This document shows, piece after piece, positions 10,470-21,832 of a DNA stretch of 64,000 bases. The notes beneath the pieces are model-generated. The model had not been told where the DNA came from. It saw only the letters and a program-made list of their open reading frames with translations, and did no database searches. Position 1 is the first letter of the stretch; the number at the start of each line of letters is the position of its first letter. Source of the DNA: Thereva unica (lineage: Eukaryota > Arthropoda > Insecta > Diptera > Therevidae); NCBI GenBank assembly GCA_949987705.1, contig CATLJY010000190.1, positions 1 to 64,000 on the forward strand. The letters are read 5' to 3'. The position numbers and the translations under genes are program-made.

Positions 10470-11580
10470 TCTACCGTGTATCAAACGTGGGCTTAGACCA
10501 TTTTCTGGTGGGTGCTGAGATAAGAAACAGGATTTCATGCGTCAGGACAGGAGAAAGGAGAGAACGAAGCGAGCGAAAATATAATACCGCGGCCCTCAAA
10601 GAAGAACAAATTAAGGAACAATAGCTAAACGGAGAGCAGAGCTAAATAGGAGGTTCGGTTCATCGGATAAAAAAGCTTCAAGTTTCAATACCAACATTGA
10701 CGAGGAGTGGGCAAAACTAAGTACCATAATAAAGGAAGCAGAGTAAGAGTTGAACGAGACCTTTCAGTTTCACATCACAGAAAGGCATGAGACAAGATGA
10801 CGCGCTGCATGACTCCTAATTAACATAGCGTTGGAGAAGGTGGTAAGAGACCCTGGAGTAGAAACGACGTGATCCATTTTTAACAAGTCACCACAGGCAA
10901 TGGCTTATGCGGAAGATGTCCCGTTAATAGGTAGGTCTTTTGCAAGTGTGAAAAAAGCCTTCATCAACTAGAAACAGCTGCGAAAAGAATGGGATTACTC
11001 ATCAACGAATCAAAGACTAAGTATCTTTGAACTTCAAAAAGTTACACAGCTCCTAGGCAAAACATTACAATAGATTCATATAACATAGAACCCTTTGAAG
11101 AATTTACTTATCAGTAAGACATTAGACAGTGTTGCAAGTTGATAGTGACCAGACAGCGGAGATCAGTAGGAGAATAAACGTTGCTAACAGAAACTGTTTT
11201 GGCCTTCGACAACATCTTACATCACGCATTTTGTCTAGAGGCATGCAGTGTAAACTATACACCACTTTAATTAAGCCCGTTCTGACTGACGTATCAGATT
11301 CATGGACTTTGAAGGTGAAACTCTTTTTGAAAGGAAAATTCTACGCACAATATTTGGCGGTGTCTGTGAAAACGGTCAATGGAGAAGGCGAAACCCTGAT
11401 AGAGAGCGAAATTCAGGTCGGCCAAAGAAGCGATACATGGATTCCGTTGGGGACGATTTAGTAAAGTTAGACTTACGTAACTGAAAGGCATTAGACATGA
11501 ACCGTACGGCATGGCGAGAAATGCTCAAGGAGGCTGTAGTGCTACAGATCATGATACCTAATATTCATTGAACCATGGAA
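10470..11580 (+). pseudogene. RTE-like LINE fragment (EN end to RT C-terminus)
   Basis: Remains of a single-ORF LINE. Near 10490 the translation resembles the end of an endonuclease (GLDHFLVGAEIRNRISC) and continues into the basic EN-RT linker. The RT fingers and palm are mostly lost by deletion. The C-terminal region is clear at 11129-11465: SRRINVANRNCFGLRQHL, then IKPVL, then FERKILRTIFGGV and finally GRPKKRYMDSV. Multiple stops and frame changes mark it as dead. Its C-terminal motifs match those of the LINE pieces at 19995-20745 and 28730-29990, so these are probably one family. Confidence 0.75.
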
Positions 11581-11899
11581 ATTGCTGTTATGGTGCCCAC
11601 AATCTGGTAACGTTAATGTCATACTGGGTATATTTTCATGACTATACCAGGTGCCAAGGAATTGCCTCCGGCGCCAAGTCAATCGGGGCCTATAAAATAG
11701 ATTGAAACCAAAAAAGTTATTTTGTTATATAACTTAAAAAGGTCCTAATAAAGTTTCAGCCTCAGGCCCCGCAAGACTATCTGGCGGGCCTGACTATGGT
11801 TAACTTTCTTGCTTGTTGAGGTTGGATAATGAAGTCAAGATTATTAAAATCTCGGTCCGATTTCTGATCAAGTTGATGTTTATGGCATTATACTATTAC
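11581..11899. other. No gene recognised
   Basis: A short spacer between two convergent LINE relics. Nothing is identifiable beyond what may be their 3' tails. Confidence 0.4.
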
Positions 11900-13000
11900 T
11901 ATGTGCCCATTAATCCCTCGTGGGACATAGGGCGGAAACAGTTGCCCTCCAGCGGACTCTGTTTTGCGCGACAGCTCTTAGCTCTGACCAGGATCTCCCA
12001 GTAGTTGCGGCCTCTGCTAGTAGGGTTCTCCTCCACGTTGTTCTAGGTCTTCCAACTCGACGGGATCCTTGCGGGTTCCAGTCAAGGGCCTGTTTGGCTA
12101 GATTTTCGTTATCGCGTCGCAAGGTGTGGCCAACCCAATTCCATTTCCTTCGTCTGATTTGGTCGTCTAACCTTTCTTGGCCGGCACGGCGCCATAGTTC
12201 TTCGTTTGAAATTCTATCTTGCCAGCGGATTTTTAGGATACGACGTAGGCATCTGTTTATGAAGACTTGTAGGCGCCCTGTGATGAATTGGGTGACTTTC
12301 CATGTTTCGCAACCGTATAAAAGAACTGCCTTAACGTTGGAGTTGAACAGCCGCAATTTAGTGTTGGTTGAGATCTCCGTTGATCTCCATATGTGGAACA
12401 AGCATGCATATGCGCTTCGTGCTTTATTTATTCTGGAACTGACGTCTTCTTCTGCACCACCATTTTCGGTAATAATACTACCGAGGTAGCAGAATTTATC
12501 TACCAGTTCCACGTCACGGTTATTCAGCGCAGTTCGTTCAAGTGTGTTTGCATTTATCCGCATTTCTTTGGTTTTATTCGGATTCAGCCTTAAGCCTGCT
12601 AGACTACTTTCTGTTGCCAAATTGTTTAACATGTTTTTTAGCTCCTGATGTCTGTGGGCCAGCAAACAGATATCATCTGCGTAGTCGAGGTCCTTAAGGC
12701 GATCTAGCAAACCCCACTGTATGCCGCCTGTTCTACTATCTAGAGCGCCAACAAGAATGTCATTTATTACTATAAGAAATAGTAATGGGGATAGTAAGCA
12801 TCCTTGTCGTACTCCTGAACTCACCTCAAAGCTGTCGGATAATTTTCCGTTATGGAGAACTCTGCATTTGGAATTGTTGTATAGGGTTTTTATCAATTCT
12901 ATTATCTTATCCGGCAGTCCACGTCGCCGTAATGCCTGCCATATAAAGCTCCTATTAACCGAGTCGAACGCTTTCTCATAATCTATCTTAATTTATGGCA
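11900..13000 (-). pseudogene. 5'-truncated RTE-like LINE, RT C-terminal half
   Basis: An open frame on the minus strand from about 13000 to the stop at 11910, with no internal stop. It begins abruptly inside the RT (DYEKAFDSVNRSFIWQ) and contains SSGVRQGCLLSPLLF, the catalytic YADD in DYADDICLLAH, and KTKEMRI. The C-terminal part includes LLYGCETWK, RLDDQIRRRKWNWVGHTLRR and VGRPRTTWRR, typical of RTE-group C-termini. The missing endonuclease and RT N-terminus reflect 5' truncation, the usual result of incomplete target-primed reverse transcription. The last 30-40 bases beyond the ORF (ccgccctatgtccca.gag on the minus strand) recur at 57935-57975, giving a second 3' end of the same family. Confidence 0.85.
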
Positions 13001-15746
13001 TTACTTGTTAAATACCTGAGCCCAGTTTATCTAAAACCTAGACATTAAGTTTTCGGATTAATAGAAATTAGTGTATTAAAGCTTTCCTTAAACGTCACTC
13101 CTGTTTCTGGGCTTGAAAGCAGCAGGATATCCTGGCGGAGTTAAAAATATATTTATTTTACCCACCAAATTTTAAAGGCAGCAGCCGCCACTATCAACTA
13201 TAATAAAATGCAAAAAAGCCAGCAAGGCAAGTCTACTCGTAAAAACAAGACTAAGAGTCGCTTGATTTAATGCTGGGCCCAATACCAATATCTCTAGGCA
13301 AGATCGAAGCTAATATCATAACTATCATACATAATTCTGGTCTTATTAAAGTATTTCCCATCACTAGCAAAATGCTAAAAGTATATAAAAGCAACTTTCA
13401 GTAAACATCCCTAGCCTTCGGAATAAAATTATGCGTTATTGAGTTATTGATAAAATTATAACTCCACGGAACTCCTATCTTTATTCTCAATACACTTCAA
13501 AATGCTGAAAAATTCTATGAAATAAAGACATTAAACGGCGGCCCTTTATGTAATACAACCGTTTTACAAATTGACTTAAAAACCAAAGGCATCTCCAGCA
13601 GACAGCTTCATCCTTCGTGATCCTTAAATTCCAGCACGTTTCGCATCACTTATCACATCAGTCGGATTGATTGATTCCCAAATATTTATCTTCAGACATT
13701 TAACGACGTGTGTGCTAAACCTAAAGCTGGGAAGCGAACAACTCGAGGCGGGAGAAAAATTTTTTTTTAAAACAGATCCTTGCAGTCAGCCAGGAGCAGG
13801 ACTGCTCTACTCATCGCCCTCCGCCCGATGATGAAGGAAGGAAAATAGCAACGATGGGGACATGAGGGATATGTTTTGGGAACCTTCAGGATTCACCCTA
13901 TGAGAGAGGAAAGTTTAAATTCTCGTGGCTACACACAACCCTTCAGATAGGAATTTTCTATATGAGTTCGACAAAGTATGGGAATTCATTTGATCGCATC
14001 AAAATTGAGATAAAATTTTCGAAAGCATAATAAAGGAAAAACGGAACGTATTATTATATCCTTGATAAGGATGGCAACATGATACGTACACATACACGAG
14101 GTAGAGACACAGCACTCGCAACACACAAGTAATGACAATAATATAGTATGGGGAAAAAACTCGATGCCATTAAGTCTTTAATGGGGTTCTTGTCTTACTA
14201 GAAAATGTAAAATGCTTTCTAGAGAGAGTATGTTTATATCCTTTTCTATGTCCGCCGATAATTTACCGCCGTTTTTCAATCCCCACCATTAAACATGTGA
14301 AAATGCTTTTTACTCCCACACCGCCTTGCGACAATTTATTGTCTCCTCAGTAAATTTTCTGAGAGAAAGAAGAATTAGTAATTCATCTCTTACTGGCTAA
14401 ATAAAGTGGATGTTGCCAAACGGGATAAATATGTGGAATACCGCAGGGCTCTCAAGTGGACATGGGCATTTAATTTATGCGCTGAAAGTTAATAATTTTC
14501 TTTTTAGAAATTATCAAACTTTTCTCTCAAGATGTACTCCTTCTTCTTCGGCTACAGCAGCTCGAAAACAGGAAATTTGATGTAAGCCCCAAAAGGGCTT
14601 TGGGATTCCTTTTCACCTATGCTCGCTCCTCTGTATATATGTATATATGGCAATATTCCAAATACATAAATATGTACAGGCATAGATGTAGTAAGGCATA
14701 CGTCTATTTAAAATAAGAGCAAATGTACCGAACAAACATTAATTGCTACGAAACCCTTCGACACGGGCTCACATTAACTCAGCCGAAGCCCATTTATGTC
14801 AGTACGGGAATGATACAAAAACGTAAGCCCATCACACAAACACAGACTGAATAAATGCCATTAATTTAATTAATTCTTTAATTAAATCGGTTATATTCCA
14901 ATTCCACATATCTTCCAAAACATCAATTTGTATAACCTTTAATTTTCAGCATCCCATCCCTATCCACCCCGCACACAGCCTCACCCTGCCTGCTCGCATA
15001 ATAATTATGTATGTGTTTATATATACATATATGTGCCCACTCGATTTTTAGTATACGAGCATATGTACGATGGCATGGCAGGAAGTGAAAGGAGCACATT
15101 TGAGCCTTTTTATGGCCTGTATAGGCAATTTTCATTCGAATATTTTCTTTGGTGTTTTCAACGAAATTATGTTTTATAAATGTTGTTATTTCAGGGTGGG
15201 GGAGGGAATAAGATAAGAGGGGGGCGCATAAATAAAGCCGGTTCTTTTAGAGGTGATGCTGAATACGGTAGAGATGGTAGTGTAAGGACCCCTTCTACAA
15301 CCCCCAACAAGTTTTTTTGCATGTGATTTAAAATTGGGACAGATAGGGCAGATCGGTCCATGCGTTTGGATCGAAGGTATGCACAACGTAGACACACATG
15401 ATAACATATGTTTATGGGTTTTACTAAAGAAAATGATAGCTTATCAGCTGGTCTATTAGTATGCATTCACCTCGGGAACAAAAAAGAATAAAGGAGTCAT
15501 AACCTTCGGGATAGGAGAACATTTCACATGAGCTGCATGAAGTTTCTGCTTAATATAAGCACAGTGGACACAATGTTGCATTTAGTAACGTTTTGCCCTT
15601 CAAAATGGGATAGCTTAAATTATATGGAAAACCAGCGGTCTACAGCCTTCCGTCAACCTCCAGGACCCATTATCAATGAATGGATGAGACCGGTCAAGGA
15701 CGCACGCTTTGACAGAATGACCATTTGACCTATTTTCTTAGATGAT
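13001..15746. other. Gene-free stretch
   Basis: About 2.7 kb with no coding region, tRNA or element end I can support. It has AT-rich sequence with a short TA patch near 14630-14660 and another near 15010-15035. Frames near 14923-15135 and 15186-15466 overlap each other without motifs. Confidence 0.45.
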
Positions 15747-15749
15747 TTA

Positions 15750-15893
15750 TACCGGAGACAGACTAGCACCCTTAACTATGACGTAAAAATTGCGTAAACA
15801 CTTATAAAATATATGCAAATAAAATGGAGTTTATGTACTTACGTTACTTCTTACGTTATAATTCAGATTAAGGGCGCTAGTCTGTCGAGAGTA
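15750..15893. mobile_element. Harbinger-like MITE, 144 bp, TSD TTA
   Basis: A near-palindromic element with inverted ends that begin TACC / end GTA and share gacagactagc.ccctta on both arms. It is flanked by TTA at 15747-15749 and 15894-15896. TWA target duplications are diagnostic of PIF/Harbinger transposition. A second copy with TAA duplications lies at 32627-32767. It has no coding capacity, so mobility would need a transposase from elsewhere. Confidence 0.8.
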
Positions 15894-15896
15894 TTA

Positions 15897-16389
15897 GGTA
15901 GCCTTTGAACTCTGATTCGCCTTCACGATTGCGTACTTAGTATTTTCCATCTCCTCTGATGCAATTTGTAAGCTAAATGGGTTTTTCCTTCCATAATGTA
16001 CGTAAAACTATTTTTCCAGCTTAATTCTGCGTCCTGAATAAAGATGGCATCGTAAAAGAAGAACCACAGATTAACTTAGATCAATGTCTGTGGCGCGGCG
16101 CCTGGTGATAGTACATCTGCAGGGTTTCGTTTAGAGGTTACGGGTCGCCACTGTGTTATAGTGAGTTTTTGTATTGCTGTGACAAACAGAGTATGTACAA
16201 ATGTTTGATGTTTCTGCTGATCCAATCGATTATCCCTTGAGATTAAGATCTCTTCAATTTCTGTTACCCAGATCGGAGCCTAATTGAGCTCAACAAAGTT
16301 CTAAGCGGGGTAGCGTGCTATTTAATGGCGTGATTTTACTTTTTGCCCATGGCAGCCGTATGGTATGGTACCCTTATTAATGGACCGAA
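15897..16389. other. No gene recognised
   Basis: The sequence between the MITE and the next LINE relic has no feature I can support. Part may be the decayed 5' portion of that LINE. Confidence 0.4.
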
Positions 16390-16988
16390 TGTAAGCCACT
16401 GACCATCTGCCCATACATAAGAAATGAGATAAATTCAACTGTGTAAACTATAGAGGCATTTTTTTAAGCACAGTATACAAAATAATGACCAATATAATTA
16501 AGGCCAGACTAGAACCTTATGTAAAAGCCGCAATAAGGGAATACCAAGCTGGATTCAGAAGGAATAGGTCAATTGATCAACTTTTTTCAATAAGGCAAAT
16601 CCTCCGAAAATGCTGGGAATACAACATCGACGTATGTCAACTTTTCATCGACTTTAAACATGCATATGACAGCATCGACAGGGAGCAAATGTATGCAACA
16701 ATGCTGGACCTAAACATCCTCCTAAAGATAATAAAATTAACAAAAATGACAATGGAAAATACAAGGAGCGCAGTCAGAATACAAGGAGAATTGATGGAGT
16801 CTTTCCCAGTCAAGCAAGGCCTAAAGCAGGGCGATGGGCTGGCACCCATGTTATTTAATCTCTGAAAGAGTAATTCGCAAGGTTAACATTGATGCGAACG
16901 CAACAATTGATGCGAATGCCTAACAAATCCAAATAGTTGGCAGGATATGCCAACGATATAAACTGCCTTGCAAGATCATTGTCATATC
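16390..16988 (+). pseudogene. RTE-like LINE, RT first half (split by gypsy)
   Basis: Starts inside the RT (NYRGIF near 16450) and is open at 16485-16865 through EYQAGFRRNRSIDQLFSIRQIL, QLFIDFKHAYDSIDREQ and KQGLKQGDGLAPMLFNL. The catalytic box near 16940 reads AGYANDINCLARSL, with the first catalytic Asp changed to Asn. The reading is then cut at 16988 by the gypsy insertion and resumes at 19995 in register with the motif order. Stops and frame changes make it dead. The family is the same as the relics at 10470 and 28730. Confidence 0.8.
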
Positions 16989-17371
16989 TGTAGACTCGTT
17001 GCCCACGAGGGTTATGATTAAATAAACTTTAGTTTTAGCTTAATTATTAATTTATTTTTGTTTATTGTTACTTTATAAACTTCACTCTTATTGCGTAGAT
17101 ATATACGTATATATTTTATTTTTGGGCTTGTATTTTCTTGTTCGCACTTTGATTTTTTTACTTTGACCTACACGCGTAGAAGACAGTGAGAGCAGTCAGA
17201 CTGGAGATGCCGGAAATTGGCTAGCTCCATATGGATGGGGAAAACGGCAAGATCACTGAACTTTGTGTTCGGTGGTCGATGGAGTGTTCCGACTGATCGT
17301 TTTGATCGTGTCGGAAGTTGTTGTGTGATATTGCGTAGAGTTTGGTAATTAAACTTTACGCGGTCACTACA
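16989..17371 (-). repeat. 3' LTR of CsRn1-like gypsy (383 bp)
   Basis: Bounded by TGTAG and CTACA. On the minus strand it follows a polypurine tract (run of G then AGTA, 17372-17383) directly after the integrase gene, as expected for the start of a 3' LTR. Bases from about 17126 onward repeat almost exactly at 19744-19994. Confidence 0.88.
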
Positions 17372-17392
17372 TACTCCCCCCCCAGCGTAGCG

Positions 17393-18729
17393 TTAACGGA
17401 ATGTTACCGCTTTAGACGGCTTAGCTTCGTTGTCGCGGTCACAACCGAAGGCTGGCTTTAGCCTGTCAATGGATATTGACTTGGTTGTGCCGTTCAATTT
17501 GACGACGAAGTGTTTTCGTAACCGTTTGATTACTTCATATGGGCCCTCGTATGGAGGTTCGAAAGGTTTTCGAACTCTGTCGACACGTATGAAAACGTAG
17601 TCGGCGTTCTCCAGGACTTCTGGCACATAGACATCCTTTTGGACTGGTTGCCGAGGATGTATTGCCTTAATGTTCTGCATATGAGAACGAAGGCGAGAGA
17701 GGAATTCTGATTCTTCAATTGGATTTTCATCGGTTGTGATAGAAATCGAATTGGGAAGTCTCAGATTCTGACCTTATACGAGCTCGGCTGGTGAGCATTG
17801 TAAGTCGGTCTTAATTGCCGTGCGTATGCCTAACATGACAAAGGGCAAGTCTTCACTCCAATGAGTAGTGTTGTCCCTTGCCATTAAGGCTGCTTTTAGT
17901 TGCCTGTGGAACCGCTCAACCATGCCGTTTGCTTGTGGATGGTAGGCGGTGGTCCGGATTCGATGAGTGCCGAGTAATTTGGCAACTTCATTGAACAGTT
18001 TCGACTCGAACTGCGTACCTTGATCGGTTGTGATCTCGAGTGGTACGCCGAATCGTGGGACAAATTCAGTGACGAATTTCTTTGCCACTGTTGAAGCTGA
18101 GATATCCCGAATTGGGTATGCTTCAGGCCATCGCGTGAATCTATCGACTATCGTTAAGATATAAGAGTATCCACGAGATGGGGGTAGGGGTCCCACTATA
18201 TCCATATGGATATGATCAAATCTATTATTTGGAAGTTTGAAAGCTTCCAATGGAGATTTGGTATGCCTTGAAACTTTGGACTTTTGGCAACCTAGGCATG
18301 ATCGAGACCACTCATTGCAGTCTTTATTGATCGATGGCCAGAAGTATTTCTTGGTAACGGCTCGTCTTGTAGCACGAATACCAGGATGAGAGAGACTATG
18401 TTCGGAGTTGAACGCTAGTCTACGTAAGGAAGTGGGTATGTAAGGCCTAGGAATGCCTGTGCTAGTTTCACACCATACCTGATGGGCGGTGAATGGTATT
18501 GGTGTGAGAACTAATTTTACCCGTGAGCCGTTGCTGGGGTGCTCTTGTAGAGACTTCAACTCTGTGTCACCTTGTTGAGCCTGAGCCAGTGTAGGCAGGT
18601 CGAAGGTGACCGAGTCGACGTTGTCGGTTGCTAGTGAGCGTGACAAGTAGTCTGCGACAACGTTTTGTTTACCCGACACATGTCTGATGTCTGTGGTAAA
18701 CTGAGAGATTAGACCCAAATGTCTGGTCT
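17393..18729 (-). pseudogene. gypsy pol: RNase H end plus integrase, one nonsense mutation
   Basis: The minus-strand frame at 18718-17774 starts in the RNase H/integrase linker (HVSGKQNVVADYLSRS). It carries the HHCC zinc-binding module (H...H in HSLSHPGIRATRR, then CLGCQ) and the DDE core: D in HMDIVGPL, D in TTDQGTQFES and E in ANGMVERFHRQLK. An in-frame stop near 17774 separates this from the remaining C-terminal domain (17773-17393: PYEGPYEVIKRL...LDRLKPAFG). Both parts are in the same frame, so this is a single nonsense change. The frame is cut upstream at 18730-18737 by the hAT-like element. Confidence 0.88.
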
Positions 18730-18737
18730 GTCTAGGG

Positions 18738-19563
18738 CAGGGGTTTGCAACCTAGTACCCGCGGGCGCACATGTGCCCGCGGAGATGTTTAATTGTGCCC
18801 GCAACAAAGTGCTGAAATACAAAAAAAAAAAAAAAAAAACAACAAATCTTAAAAATAACAAAAATTAAAAGTTACTTTAAATTTTAAAATCTTGCTAGAT
18901 GAAGTGAGTAATTCGCTAATTGGCTACACTAACATCTGTCTAATCCACCACGCCAATTTGACCCTTGGCACTGACTGTCGGTTAGGTTCCACGATTTGGT
19001 CGCCTTTTTATTGTTTTTCATGCTAAGTAGCTTTGAGTAAAGCTGACTTACTTAAAGGTAGGTTTACATTTGCAAGTGCTTTCGCGAAAGTCACTTTCAC
19101 GAAAGTAAATAGAATAGGGCTCTATCCACTTGCGCAAGTGCTAGTTCACTGTCATGCAGTGTTTACATGGCGTAAGTGGAAGCGAAAGTTAGATTTTCAT
19201 GTCAAAAACGACTTACTTTCGCGAAAGTACTTGCAAATGTGCAAGTGCTTTCGCGAAAGTCACTTTCACGAAAGTAAATAGAATAGGGCTCTATCCACTT
19301 GCGCAAGTGCTAGTTCACTGTCATGCAGTGTTTACATAGCGTAAGTGGAAGCGAAAGTTAGACTTTCATGTCAAAAACGACTTACTTTCGCGAAAGTACT
19401 TGCAAATGTAAACCTTAAGCAATAACATCGCCGCCAAACCGCTATCCAATATGAAAGGAGCCTTACAATCATGCCTTTCCCGGCGTTTAAATCCGACTTG
19501 TGCCCGCCAGTTTGTTTTGTAATCTCGAATGCGCCCGCACCACAGAACGGTTGGAATCCCCTG
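18738..19563. mobile_element. hAT-like MITE, 826 bp, TSD GTCTAGGG
   Basis: Inserted in the gypsy RNase H/integrase junction with an exact 8-bp duplication GTCTAGGG (18730-18737 and 19564-19571). The ends are imperfect inverted repeats starting CAGGGG (CAGGGGTTTGCAACC versus CAGGGGATTCCAACC), followed on both sides by GCGGGC-rich subterminal sequence. The 8-bp TSD and CAGGG-type TIR are hallmarks of hAT transposons. There is no transposase frame, so it is non-autonomous. A poly-A stretch lies near 18821-18840 and a nested palindromic dimer at 19061-19414. Confidence 0.9.
19061..19414. repeat. Dimeric palindromic repeat inside the hAT-like MITE
   Basis: The ends are 31-bp inverted repeats with one mismatch (ggtttacatttgcaagt, then ctttcgcgaaagt). 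The interior is a direct duplication of period 169 (19072-19240 and 19241-19409). Each unit begins and ends with the same palindromic motif (ttcgcgaa), so the centre junction is itself a TIR-like hairpin. It looks like a MITE that dimerised head-to-tail while sharing an end, later carried by or inserted into the hAT-like element. No clear target duplication is seen. Confidence 0.75.
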
Positions 19564-19571
19564 GTCTAGGG

Positions 19572-19740
19572 GATCGTTCGGTCTTTGTGTGAAGGGCGCG
19601 AACCAGTGGTTTGTGATCAGTATAGACCACGAAATTGCGTCCTTCAACGAAATAACGGAAGTGTTTGATCGCTGCATATATTGCGAGGAGTTCGCGATCG
19701 AATGCAGAGTACTTCCGTTCTGTTGGTGACAGCTTTTTGG
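19572..19740 (-). pseudogene. gypsy RNase H fragment
   Basis: The minus-strand translation reads SPTERKYSAFDRELLAIYAAIKHFRYFVEGRNF and then YTDHKPL, which is the gypsy RNase H block. It continues across the hAT-like insertion into the linker and integrase at 18729. Upstream it abuts 5' LTR sequence at about 19741 because of the large deletion. Confidence 0.85.
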
Positions 19741-19994
19741 ATTTATGGGCTTGTATTTTCTTGTTCGCACTTTGATTTTTTTACTTTGACCTACACGCGT
19801 AGAAGACAGTGAGAGCAGTCAGCCTGGAGATGCCGGAAATTGGCTAGCTCCATATGGATGGGGAAAACGGCAAGATCACTGAACTTTGCGTTCGGTGGTC
19901 GATGGAGTGTTCCGACTGATCGTTTTGATCGTGTCGGAAGTTGTTGTGTGACATTGCGTAGAGTTTGGTAATTAAACTTTACGCGGTCACTACA
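19741..19994 (-). repeat. Truncated 5' LTR of CsRn1-like gypsy
   Basis: Nearly identical to 17122-17371 of the 3' LTR and ending in the same CTACA. The inner part of the LTR, next to the missing primer-binding site, has been deleted. Confidence 0.85.
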
Positions 19995-20745
19995 TATCTT
20001 AGTGAAACATTCACAGAATTAGAAGATGGAGCAAAACATATAGGGCTGTAAATAAATGCAGGCAAAATTAAGATTCTAATTCAGTCAAGGGTGGAAAGAA
20101 GAAGAAGAAACGGCAACACCACCTGGGGGAATATAACTTTGAATGGGTTAACCAATTTAACTACCTGGGGCCCACAGTCAGCGAAGACAACGATGAAACG
20201 ATAGACGTACAAAGAAGAATAAACGCCGCGAACAGAACATACTTCTCACTACTCCCAGTAAAGAAATCCAGACCAATCCACAGAAAACCAAAATAAGAAT
20301 CTACAAAACCATCATACGTACAGTAGCTACGTATGGATGTAAAGCATGGAGCATCTCCCAGAAATCCGCCGATAAGATGGATGTATTTGAGAGGAAGGTT
20401 CTCTGAAGGATATTCGGCCCAATCAATGCTACAATCACGAATTATACGACTAATTCAAAGAATGTAAACTTTTGACCCATGCCAAGCTACTACGTTTACG
20501 TTGAGCCGGTCATGTTCAAAAAATTGATAACTCAAGGATACCAAAATGCCCTGTATCTACTACCAGATGGCAAAAGACCAGTTGGCAAACCACGGTTAAG
20601 GTGGGAAGACAATGTCGATGCAGCAAAACTGCTCAACACAAGAAACTGGAGACAAGCTGCGGAGCAGAGAGACGCCTGTAGGAAGAAGCTGATGGAGCCC
20701 AAGGCTCGAATTGGGCTGTAGAGCCATCGAAGAAGAATAACATGA
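19995..20745 (+). pseudogene. RTE-like LINE, RT second half
   Basis: Continuation of the LINE cut by the gypsy at 16988. After the repeated TATC it reads SETFTELEDGAKHIGL, which follows the catalytic box in this family. Further blocks are INAGKIKILIQS, RRINAANRTYFSLL near 20215-20255, and the C-terminal PVGKPRLRWEDNV...RNWRQAAEQRDACRKKL at 20570-20720. Stops and frame shifts are present. The 3' end is near 20745 (gaagaagaataac). Confidence 0.78.
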
Positions 20746-21285
20746 CAAAGCTAATCAGTCTTAATCCATTATCATTGTGGTGTTCGCAAACTAAACTTTT
20801 CAATTGTAGGTGGAAATGCTCTTTCCCGTCCCTTTTTTGCATTCGCATCTCCAAGGACTAACTTTATGTCATGATGAGGGCAGTTAACTTAAGAGACAAT
20901 CGAAAATGTAATCCCGTTGGAATTTTTCAAAAACGCAACTACCACTTTATATGAGACAAGAAACATCTTAATGTGAAAATCGTTCGTACATTGTGACCCA
21001 TTCATTATTTTTAAAAAATAGCAGCTTTTAGATATGGCAATATTCCAATTATAAACCGATTTTACAAAAAATGGCAGCAATGTTACTCAAAAAGTAATTA
21101 ACCCATCTTGTTGAAGATTGCCCGGACTACATAAACACCATCTGTAAGAATTTTTAGCTCGGCAAACTTAAGGTGTTAAACTACATCCTAAAACGAATAG
21201 CCGTAATAATGCCTCGCCGACTAGCCTATACCATGAAATTACAGCAGAACAAAATACACAAATGCACTAATATTATCTCAACGGC
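20746..21285. other. No gene recognised
   Basis: AT-rich spacer between LINE relics; no feature I can support. Confidence 0.4.
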
Positions 21286-21289
21286 CAAG

Positions 21290-21790
21290 ATTTGAATCTT
21301 GTTGACCATCTTGTGGATCTAGGTGCCAACAAGTTTTTTGCCTTTATAAAGAGAAGGGCTGAGGAATTCGGCTATGTGCGGGTCATAGATGCACTTTACT
21401 GTTCACTAGTCCATCCAACGCTTGCACGATCTGGGATCTTCGAAGTAAGCAGCAGCAGGATTGAATCAATTCTCTAGAGATTTCTTCTTTTTGCTCTGAG
21501 AAATCTGTACCACCCGCATGATTATCTCAGCCTACCACGCTGCACAGACAGACTCAAGATGATAGATCTCATGCCTCTCCTTGTAGGAAAACCATACTTA
21601 TATCATGCTCTTCCCTAGATATCCTAAACGGAAACCTTAATGTAGAATTTCTATCGAACAGAATCAAATTTAATGGTGAGATCCGATATACTCAATATAC
21701 AAAACTACTTAAGGAATGCAGACATTGTACAGCCTATCCTTTTTGATAATGTTCCTGTCCATCTGAACTGATGCCGCTAGATGTCACCGT
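21290..21790 (+). pseudogene. CR1/jockey-like LINE RT C-terminal fragment
   Basis: A plus-strand relic reading NLVDHLVDLGANKFFAFIKRRAEEFGYV, then ALYCSLVHP, then RIESIL, a stop, and FLLFALRNLYHPHDYLSLPRCTDRLK. These blocks match the C-terminal RT of the minus-strand LINE at 21833-25505 (FLLFALRNLHDPRDFFNLPPYTDRLKK), so the two are diverged members of one family lying tail to tail. A deletion has joined VDLG to the later KFFAFIKRR block. Dead copy. Confidence 0.78.
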
Positions 21791-21832
21791 TATCACGTTT
21801 TAAAACTTTAATCTGGGTAGGAGAAGTTGTGC

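Larger units (their letters stand above)
16989..19994 (-). mobile_element. CsRn1-like Ty3/gypsy element, deleted, in a LINE (TSD TATC)
   Basis: A minus-strand LTR retrotransposon bounded by TGTAG...CTACA ends and a 4-bp duplication TATC (16985-16988 and 19995-19998). The 3' LTR is complete (16989-17371) and the 5' LTR is truncated (19741-19994). Between them lie integrase, the end of RNase H and a hAT-like insertion. Gag, protease, most of RT, the primer-binding site and the inner part of the 5' LTR are gone in one deletion joining 5' LTR to RNase H near 19741. Integrase motifs (GPLPPSRGYSYILTIVDRFT) resemble the CsRn1/Kabuki group. The two LTR copies differ at only a few positions where they overlap, implying a fairly young insertion. 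Confidence 0.88.

Noticed and set aside
15191..15466. Two overlapping minus-strand frames of 73-91 codons
   Set aside because: Mutually overlapping in different frames, no motif, and ends in low-complexity proline runs.
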